From Cyanobacteria bacterium REEB446 (GTDB lineage: Bacteria; Cyanobacteriota; Vampirovibrionia; LMEP-6097), in the NCBI GenBank assembly GCA_018970325.1, contig JAGWWP010000012.1, positions 1-49,371 of the forward strand: a stretch of 49,371 nt of DNA, written 5' to 3'. The notes beneath the pieces were generated by a model. That model did no database searches. It was not told the DNA's origin and saw only the letters and a list, made by a program, of their open reading frames with translations. A program made the position numbers and the translations under genes. Positions 43,107-49,371 of this stretch are shown piece by piece; positions within the stretch are counted from its first letter, which is position 1, and each line of letters begins with the position of its first letter.

Positions 43107-43943
43107 TTACTTGATCTTACTTACAAAATAATCCCTACGGTGCTTTAATGAAGGAATTTTATTTCTAGCATCCTCTACTAATGCTAAATCTAGCTCTGCC
43201 ATAATAAACCCAGTTCCAGATTCCTTCTCTGCTATTACTTCTCCCCATGGATTAACGATTAAAGAATGCCCATAGGTCTCTCTGCCATCTTCATGGCTTC
43301 CATTCTGTGCTGCTGCTAAAATAAAGCAGCCCGTCTCTATCGCTCTAGCTTTTAAAAGTGTGTGCCAGTGTGCTTTTCCTGTAGGAACTGTAAAAGCTGC
43401 TGGAACGCTTATAATTTCAGCACCATTTAAAGCTAGATCCCTAAATAATTCTGGAAATCTTAGATCGTAACAAATACTTAAGCCTAAATAATATGCTTCT
43501 TCTTCAATGATAACGGCTTTATCTCCAGTTTGAAAATTTTTAGACTCCTTGTAAACCTCTCCAGCTGCTAGTTGTACATCAAACATGTGTATCTTGTCGT
43601 AATGGGCGGCGATTTTGCCGTTATGAGTTATAAAGTAACTTCTGTTTGCACATTTTTGTGCAGAAATTTTAATTGGAATAGAACCGATTACTAGATCTAT
43701 ATGAAGCTCTGCTGCGAGCTTTGAGAAAATAGCTAAAGAAATATCCTCATCTTCTGTTTTGACTTTCTCGAATAAACCTTCGCTATTGCGTTCTAGTAAA
43801 GTAGTCATCTCTGGCGTAATAATCAGTTCAGCACCTTGTTTGGCTGCTTTGGTGATAAGAGATATCGCTGATTTGATGTTTATCTCTACGTCTGTAGAGC
43901 TGCACATTTGTATACAAGCGGCTTTAATGGTTTTTTTGTTCAT
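43107..43943 (-). CDS. Carbon-nitrogen hydrolase (nitrilase superfamily, Nit1-like)
   Basis: 278 residues. The catalytic triad is clear: Glu45 (LIITPEMT), Lys (AHYDKIHMFDV) and Cys (LGLSICYDLRFPELFRD). The YDLRFPELFR sequence places it with the Nit1/YafV-like branch; Nit1 enzymes hydrolyse deaminated glutathione. Probably cytoplasmic. It follows res by 33 bp on the same strand, with a copy of the dispersed element in between, and may be read through from the restriction operon. Confidence 0.92.
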   Translation of the reverse strand: MNKKTIKAACIQMCSSTDVEINIKSAISLITKAAKQGAELIITPEMTTLLERNSEGLFEKVKTEDEDISLAIFSKLAAELHIDLVIGSIPIKISAQKCANRSYFITHNGKIAAHYDKIHMFDVQLAAGEVYKESKNFQTGDKAVIIEEEAYYLGLSICYDLRFPELFRDLALNGAEIISVPAAFTVPTGKAHWHTLLKARAIETGCFILAAAQNGSHEDGRETYGHSLIVNPWGEVIAEKESGTGFIMAELDLALVEDARNKIPSLKHRRDYFVSKIK

Positions 43944-43954
43944 TTTTAATACCT

Positions 43955-43998
43955 TTCACGAAATTCAATTTCTGCATTAAGGTCTGCATTTTTTTCGC
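43955..43998 (-). repeat. Dispersed element, copy 14 (3' end of res)
   Basis: On the minus strand AAAAAAATGCAGACCTTAAT is followed by GCAGAAATTGAATTTCGTGA. It resembles the doubled form. The res stop codon (TAA) lies within it and the reading frame is not the one used in other genic copies, so this copy appears to have set the end of res. Confidence 0.6.
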
Positions 43999-46982
43999 CA
44001 CTCATTATAATCATCAGCAGTGTTAAAGCTAATTCCTGTATTTAAAGCTTTAAAATGTTCTTTGGCACAAGCTATTTTAGCTCTTTCCAAGCCTTTTAAA
44101 TCTAAATCAAGATTATCAAGTTTACCCTTAGTCTCCACAATAAAGTATAATTTCTCCTCACTATTATAATTTAAAAGTATTAACCAGTCTGGGTTGTAAG
44201 TGCCAACTGGAGTATTAATCTTAAACCAATCTGGTATTTTTGCGAATAGCTTTATCTCTTCATCGTTCATTAAACTTTTTGCAAATTTAGATTCTATGCC
44301 AGAATCGTATTTAACGTAATTATGTAAACAGTTTCCATATCTAGCTTCTATGGCATTTTTGTTTAGATAAGCTATTATATTTTTCTCATCATCCTCTTCA
44401 AATAATTTCTGAGACCAGTATTCATCACCTATCCTTTCATATTTAATACCATTTGCATTATTAACTATGCCTCTCTTCACATCATTAAGTGCTTTAACTA
44501 TCTGCTGAATAAATTCATTAGGATTAATTTTAAATTCATCTAAACGCTTAGATTCTATTAACAGATCAATGATTGATGATTTTTTTAATCTTGTCGCCGC
44601 TTCGATTTCAGAAATTAAATCTGGTAAATTGCCTTGATGATATTCACTGACATAAAATTCTCTAGTGAGTTTAGGGTCATTATGGCTTATTCCTTTCTGC
44701 TCAATCTGTAAGTCCACCCACCTAGCTATAATAGGCGTTTCTTTAATCTTTGGCATATTCTTTATAGCTTCTTTACAGTTATTTAAAAATTTTTCTTCAT
44801 CAAAGTTAAACCTGTAAACAGTTTTATATTTAATTTTGTCCCACAAGTCTTTAAAATCTTCATTTAAATAGATCTGTCTATTAAGTTTTACTTGAACTTT
44901 TTCATTAGCATTTGCGATAGGTAAAGATTTTTGAGTAGATTCTATTCTGTCTATAATTAGCTCGGCATAAGCTTTAAACTCATCAGGCAATTCTATGATT
45001 TTATTTGCTATGGCTTGTTTAAATTCTGCACTAGGTTTCCCATTTTTATCAATTAGTTTTTTCTCTTTGAAAAAAGATACTATTTTTAAAGAATCAGAGT
45101 AGCTTAGAGAGTGACTTTCACCATTTAGATTCAGGCTTAAATGTTCAAATAATCTATTTTCTATAACCCCAAACTTAGTATTAGTATCTTCTTCAAGTTC
45201 CTTCTGAAGAGTTTTAGCGAAATCTTCATAGCTTTCATTCGCTACTACTGTTAGTACGTTTACATTTCTATCTTTAATTCTTTCACCAGCTTGATTTACA
45301 GCGAGCCTGAGTCCTCTACCTATTTTCTGGCGTTTAGTTAGGGTATTTTTATTAGAAATCAAAGTGCAGATCTGGAAAACATTAGGATTATCCCAGCCCT
45401 CTTTTAGAGCGGAGTGTGAGAATATAAATCTCACGTGAGCATCTTTATCATTAGGGTCTATAGTTAATAATTTCTCTTTATTTTTCATAATGAGATCATA
45501 AGTACTTTCATCATCCTTAGTGTCTCCCTTAGTATCTTTGAATCCTTTTTTATCTTGTGAAAAATAGCCTCGATGGACTTTATCTGTGTCATCTGTTAGT
45601 GCAAAAGCCTTTAACTGTTTTTCGTAATCATTATGTTCGGTAAACAGCTCTCTTATAGCGGGTTTATTTATAAGCTTTAAATATTCTTCTTGAAAAAGCT
45701 TTATATATTCACCATTAGAAGCGTCTTCTGAACGATATTTTTTTACTTCATCTATGAAAATTAATGATAGAACTTTAATACCTTGCTTAAGTAAAACGGC
45801 TTCTTTCTTTAAATGAGTTTCTATAGTGGCATTAATCTGTACTCTAACGCTGTCTAGGTCTTCTTTCTGCTGAACACCTTTTCTGATAACATCTTTCTCA
45901 TTAATGACGATAAACTCATTATCTGTTTGAGTGCAGATGTCGGTTATAAAAAGATTTTTATACTCTGAGTTTTCTTGGCTTAAAGTAAAGAGACTATTTC
46001 GCTTATGATTATTTACGGTTATAGTTTTAGTCTCTTTAGCAGCAGTTTTAGAGTTTAAAACATTAATTTTAAGCTTCGCTGAAAAACCATTTTTAGCAGA
46101 TGTGCTTATAAGCTCAACTGGAGCTTCTTTTCTACCATCACCGCTAATAGATAGAACCTCTATGCCTTTTACTAAGCCAGTGTTATAGGCTTCTATGGGT
46201 CCTAAACGATAAATTAAATTATAAGTCTCGCGGTGAGTCGCTGAATAACGCAGTATAAATAAAGGATTTAGTGACTTAATCGAATTCTGAGATTTCTCTG
46301 TATTATCCACTGACTGCGGCTCGTCTATGATAACTACTGGCCTAGTGTCTCTGATAAATTCTAGAGGTTTTCTATCGTCGAATTTATCATATTCTTGATT
46401 AATAATATTAGTATCTTTATTAAAAGAAGCGATATTAATAATCATAATTTCTATATTGTTACTAGTCGCAAACTGTTTTACTGACTGAAGATTAGAGGAG
46501 CTATAGCTAAAAGCATTATAGCTAGACTGCGGGTAAAGTGCTTTAAAGTGATCCCTCGTAATATCTAATGATTTCTTCACGCCCTCTTTAATCGCGATAC
46601 TGGGTACTACTATAATGAATTTACTGAAACCATATCTAGCATTAAGTTCTAGTATGCTGCGAGTGTAGACATAAGTCTTTCCTGTCCCAGTCTCCATTTC
46701 TATAGAGAAGTTCGGGATGTCATAAGTATTATCGAAAAGTTTAGAACTTCTATCTAAAGAGTTTTTATCCTGAACTTTTAAAGTGTTTTTATAAATATCA
46801 TCAGGGATAAGATCTAATCTGTTAGCATAACCTAGATCTGTTACAGTGCCAATAAGCTCTCTAGAAGAGCTTATAAAACTAAAATGAGATACTCCCCTCT
46901 CTGCACCAGTAAATAAATCTAAAACAGACTGTATCGCTTTTTCTTGGTATTCCTGATGTGCGTCAAAGACGAGTTTTAACAT
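43977..46982 (-). CDS. res: Type III restriction enzyme, Res subunit
   Basis: 1001 residues. The N-terminal superfamily 2 helicase has Walker A in METGTGKTYVYTRSIL and Walker B VVIIDEPQSVDN; FSHSALKEGWDNPNVF and TKRQKIGRGLRLAVNQ are helicase motifs V and VI. The C-terminal endonuclease domain shows YNPDWLILLNY and FIVETKGKLD (PD-ExK). With Mod it cuts DNA after translocation. A good ribosome binding site (AAGGAA) precedes the ATG, 2 bp after the DUF1016 stop. The end of the gene lies in a dispersed element, so the last residues may differ from relatives. Confidence 0.95.
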   Translation of the reverse strand: MLKLVFDAHQEYQEKAIQSVLDLFTGAERGVSHFSFISSSRELIGTVTDLGYANRLDLIPDDIYKNTLKVQDKNSLDRSSKLFDNTYDIPNFSIEMETGTGKTYVYTRSILELNARYGFSKFIIVVPSIAIKEGVKKSLDITRDHFKALYPQSSYNAFSYSSSNLQSVKQFATSNNIEIMIINIASFNKDTNIINQEYDKFDDRKPLEFIRDTRPVVIIDEPQSVDNTEKSQNSIKSLNPLFILRYSATHRETYNLIYRLGPIEAYNTGLVKGIEVLSISGDGRKEAPVELISTSAKNGFSAKLKINVLNSKTAAKETKTITVNNHKRNSLFTLSQENSEYKNLFITDICTQTDNEFIVINEKDVIRKGVQQKEDLDSVRVQINATIETHLKKEAVLLKQGIKVLSLIFIDEVKKYRSEDASNGEYIKLFQEEYLKLINKPAIRELFTEHNDYEKQLKAFALTDDTDKVHRGYFSQDKKGFKDTKGDTKDDESTYDLIMKNKEKLLTIDPNDKDAHVRFIFSHSALKEGWDNPNVFQICTLISNKNTLTKRQKIGRGLRLAVNQAGERIKDRNVNVLTVVANESYEDFAKTLQKELEEDTNTKFGVIENRLFEHLSLNLNGESHSLSYSDSLKIVSFFKEKKLIDKNGKPSAEFKQAIANKIIELPDEFKAYAELIIDRIESTQKSLPIANANEKVQVKLNRQIYLNEDFKDLWDKIKYKTVYRFNFDEEKFLNNCKEAIKNMPKIKETPIIARWVDLQIEQKGISHNDPKLTREFYVSEYHQGNLPDLISEIEAATRLKKSSIIDLLIESKRLDEFKINPNEFIQQIVKALNDVKRGIVNNANGIKYERIGDEYWSQKLFEEDDEKNIIAYLNKNAIEARYGNCLHNYVKYDSGIESKFAKSLMNDEEIKLFAKIPDWFKINTPVGTYNPDWLILLNYNSEEKLYFIVETKGKLDNLDLDLKGLERAKIACAKEHFKALNTGISFNTADDYNEWRKKCRP

Positions 46983-46984
46983 TT

Positions 46985-48034
46985 TTAATTTCCTTCTTTA
47001 TCTAATTCTGCGATAAGAAACTTATTACGAGCGAGTTCTAGGGATTTATGTAATTTTTCTTGAAGTAGCTTTTTTTCTGGAAGTTGGGTTATATATTCAG
47101 CTACTTTAATATTAGTCTGATCTAGCTGTAATAACTCTATATGCTCTTCATTTTTACCAGCACATAAAATCAAGCCTATAGGCGAGTTTTCACCCTCTAG
47201 CATTTCATATTTTTCTAGATATCTAAGGTAAAGTTCCATCTGCCCTTTATATGCTGCTTCGAATTCACCTAATTTCAAATCAATAACTACTAAAGATTTT
47301 AATCTGCGATGGTAGAAAAGTAGGTCAATATAGTAATCACGAGAATCTATGCTAATTCTTTTTTGTCTAGCGAGAAATGCAAAATCACTGCCTAATTCTG
47401 AGATAAATCTCTGAAGCTCTGCGATGATAGCTGATTCTAAATCTTTCTCAGAATAAGTGTTTTGTAAGCCTAAAAAATCTAAAAAATAAGGATCTCTAAA
47501 TACTAGATCAGCAGAGAGATTAGCTTCACTTTTTAAAGCCCTAATATCGTTCTCTATAGTTTTTTCAGGCTTTTTCGATATAGCTGTTCTTTCATAGAGC
47601 ATAGAGTCTATCCTCTCTTTAAGCTGCCTTACGCTCCAGCCTTCGATTTGGCAGATTTCTATATAGAAGTCTCGTTTTAATGACTCTTTAATGCTAATAA
47701 GCTTAGTGAAATGTGACCATGATAATTGTCGTGACAGTGTTGAGACAATTGTAAAATTAGGAAAAATAGAAGAAAACTGTATCATTCTTCTAAGATTTTT
47801 TTCTGAAAATGAATTTCCATACTCCAAGGTAAGTCTCTGAGCTATTTCTTTTATAATAAACTGGCCGTACTCCGCCCTCTTTTCTTGAAGAATCTCCGTA
47901 TTAATTCGCTCCCCTATTTTCCAGTAAAGTAAAGTTATCTCAGAATTAATAGTCCTAGCGACATTTTCACGTGAAGAATCGATGATCTTCTTTAAATCAC
48001 TGAATAATACTTTATCTTCTAATAAACCAGTCAT
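46985..48034 (-). CDS. DUF1016 (YhcG-type) PD-(D/E)xK nuclease-domain protein
   Basis: 349 residues. The N-terminal DUF1016 helical domain (INSEITLLYWKIGERINTEI, YGQFIIKEIAQRLTLEYGNS, FSEKNLRRMIQFSSIFPNF, LSWSHFTKLISI) is followed by a nuclease-like domain: DYYIDLLFYHRRLKSLVVID then LKLGEF (D and ExK-type residues). Such proteins often travel with restriction-modification loci; their role is not settled. It lies between mod (19-bp gap) and res (2-bp gap), clearly one operon. Confidence 0.92.
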   Translation of the reverse strand: MTGLLEDKVLFSDLKKIIDSSRENVARTINSEITLLYWKIGERINTEILQEKRAEYGQFIIKEIAQRLTLEYGNSFSEKNLRRMIQFSSIFPNFTIVSTLSRQLSWSHFTKLISIKESLKRDFYIEICQIEGWSVRQLKERIDSMLYERTAISKKPEKTIENDIRALKSEANLSADLVFRDPYFLDFLGLQNTYSEKDLESAIIAELQRFISELGSDFAFLARQKRISIDSRDYYIDLLFYHRRLKSLVVIDLKLGEFEAAYKGQMELYLRYLEKYEMLEGENSPIGLILCAGKNEEHIELLQLDQTNIKVAEYITQLPEKKLLQEKLHKSLELARNKFLIAELDKEGN

Positions 48035-48053
48035 AGTAATATTCTCACATACA

Positions 48054-49371
48054 CTAAACTACTCTTAAAAACTTTACGTGATTACGCTTTAAAGTTTCTT
48101 CAGCGTTAAGCTTAGTAAGGTTATCCTTAAATACATCATCGGATAATACTATAGTTTCAGTCTCTGAGCTTAACCTAGCCATTTCTTCTATAATATCTAA
48201 AGAAAGATTTTTATCGAAGCAGGCTAAAATATAATGCCCAGCTAAGGAGTAGATTTTTTTACCTTTAATCTCTATTTCCTCTACAGGTAAACTTATATCT
48301 ATACCTAGCTTTAAAAGCACTTCATAGAAAGCATCTTCAGAACTGCTAGAACCCATAATGGTATTTTTCATCTCTGAGAGAGTTTGAGTAAGATCACTAG
48401 TATTGGTATTCCAAGCGGTAAAGTTAGATTCATCTAATTTAAAAACTTTAAAGCCGATATCTAAATTTTCTATCCCTTCTTTATCTTTAAATTCTTCTTT
48501 TATTTTCTCTCCTGCTCTTCTGATGCGTTCTTTGCCGATTTCGGTTATTGTCTCATAGCCTGCTTTTCTAGCTTCGTGATCTTCTGGGGTTTTTTCAGGT
48601 AGCTGTACCATTATATATCTGCGATTACCGCCGTCTTCTGCATTGAGTTTCATGACGGCGTGGGCTGTAGTGGCGGAGCCAGAGAAGAAGTCTAGGATGA
48701 GGTCATTGTGATCTAATCCTAGGCTTAAAGCATGTTTTATTAAAGCTAAGGGTTTTGGATAAGAAAACAGCTTATCTTCAAAAATCATTTTTATATCATC
48801 ATTGCCAGTCTCTGTTCTACCAAAACGACTATCGATTAATAAACTTTTGGGAACTACAGCATCTTGTCTGTAATATTTCGTATAAACCTTACCGTCTTTA
48901 AAAACAAGTTTATCAAATTCTTTTTCAACTTTTTTCTTACTCCACCTCCAGCGAAATTTTTTCTCTTTCTCTTTATTTCTAGGATAATAGCTATTCCCAT
49001 CTAAATCTTTTATTTCAAAGTCTAAACTTTCAATATATCCGAGTGAGCTTTTATCTAATGTAACTAATCCATATCGCCCGCAATCGTCTTCAAAAGGATA
49101 TAATTTATCATCTAATTGGTGTTCTGCATCTCCATTTAACCGACAAACTGATATATTTTTGCCATACAGTAACAAATACTCATGCTCTAGAACCACTAAA
49201 TTGGAGTCGTTACTACCACCCTGTTTTTTCTTCCATACAAACTGGGTAATAAAATTACCCCCCCCCGAATATGTCATCACAAATCTTTCTCAGATTATGA
49301 ACCTCATGATCATCTATAGAAATAAATATCACTCCATCATCCTTAAGTAGATTGCGAGCAAGCTTCAGGCG
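48054..49371 (-). CDS. mod: Type III DNA methyltransferase Mod, interrupted by a G9 tract, 5' end off the window
   Basis: Only the C-terminal part is in view. From 49371 to the tract one frame reads LLKDDGVIFISIDDHEVHNL then RKICDDIFGG, standard Mod sequence. From the tract to 48054 a different frame reads NFITQFVWKKK, a target-recognition region, ILDFFSGSATTAHAVMKLN (the SAM-binding motif, C-terminal as in beta-class enzymes) and RYIMVQLPEKTPEDHEARK. The nine G at 49258-49266 shift one into the other; as sequenced, translation of the 5' part would stop at 49196. Eight or eleven G would give one continuous protein. The DPPY motif lies beyond the window. Heads the mod-DUF1016-res operon. Confidence 0.9.
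49258..49266 (-). repeat. Homopolymer G9 (C9 on plus strand) in mod
   Basis: Nine C in a row on the plus strand, in otherwise AT-rich DNA. It sits exactly where the conserved IFGEENF-like Mod segment is coded. Slippage here would switch Mod on or off. Confidence 0.9.

Noticed and set aside
1649-43998. CRISPR array
   Set aside because: The repeated core is spread over 42 kb on both strands without regular spacing, and no cas genes are present.

Overview
This is a dense, AT-rich chromosomal window from a free-living or host-associated Gram-negative bacterium. LpxI (lipid A), GspJ/GspK-like pseudopilins and several lipoproteins indicate an outer membrane; FlgG/FlgF-like rod proteins and a FliM/FliN-type protein indicate flagella. 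A MurT-type ligase, a membrane-anchored YvcK, a DUF309 protein and LemA/TPM proteins occur alongside them. This mix fits a non-photosynthetic relative of cyanobacteria (Vampirovibrionia/Melainabacteria, perhaps a Caenarcaniphilales-like lineage). That placement is inference from gene content, not a tested assignment.

Layout. 0.1-5.1 kb: a 5'-truncated M16 peptidase, a LemA-TPM-TPM operon, then (minus) a solute-binding lipoprotein-tyrA-obgE operon ending at 3.7 kb. 7.6-11 kb: an orphan protein behind tandem palindromes, then flgF-flgG plus a Met/Gly-rich protein. 11-15 kb: a GAF-GGDEF protein abutting mnmE, and a small membrane protein. 15-19.2 kb (minus): a PLP decarboxylase-like enzyme, a degenerate TrpF, TrpF and MurT. 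19.2-21.3 kb: clpP-clpX. 21.3-26.2 kb (minus): alpha/beta hydrolase, a giant GspK-like pseudopilin, a GspJ-like pilin and an orphan. 26.3-29.6 kb: a protein with two SpoA domains and a second solute-binding lipoprotein. 29.6-32.4 kb (minus): leuB, a response regulator, hemD. 32.6-37.2 kb: orphan proteins, a RapZ C-domain protein with YvcK, YraN and a secretin N-domain protein. 37.3-43.9 kb: DUF309, lpxI, deoB, tRNA-Ile, a histidine kinase, a ComF-like protein, small membrane proteins and a nitrilase. 44-49.4 kb: a mod-DUF1016-res type III restriction-modification operon.

The most unusual signal is a family of about a dozen short dispersed elements with a conserved core near AAAACGCAGAAATTGGAGTT. 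Several copies lie in a loop between complementary arms whose sequence differs from copy to copy. Some copies are intergenic. Others lie inside genes (twice in mnmE, twice in comF, once in a TPM protein, probably once in murT), always in the sense orientation and the same reading frame, adding peptides of the type ENAEIGV. This resembles, by analogy only, the Rickettsia palindromic elements.

The second strong signal is a run of nine G in the type III mod gene at the right edge. It puts the two halves of the gene in different frames; eight or eleven G would restore it. That is the signature of a phase-variable methyltransferase (phasevarion).
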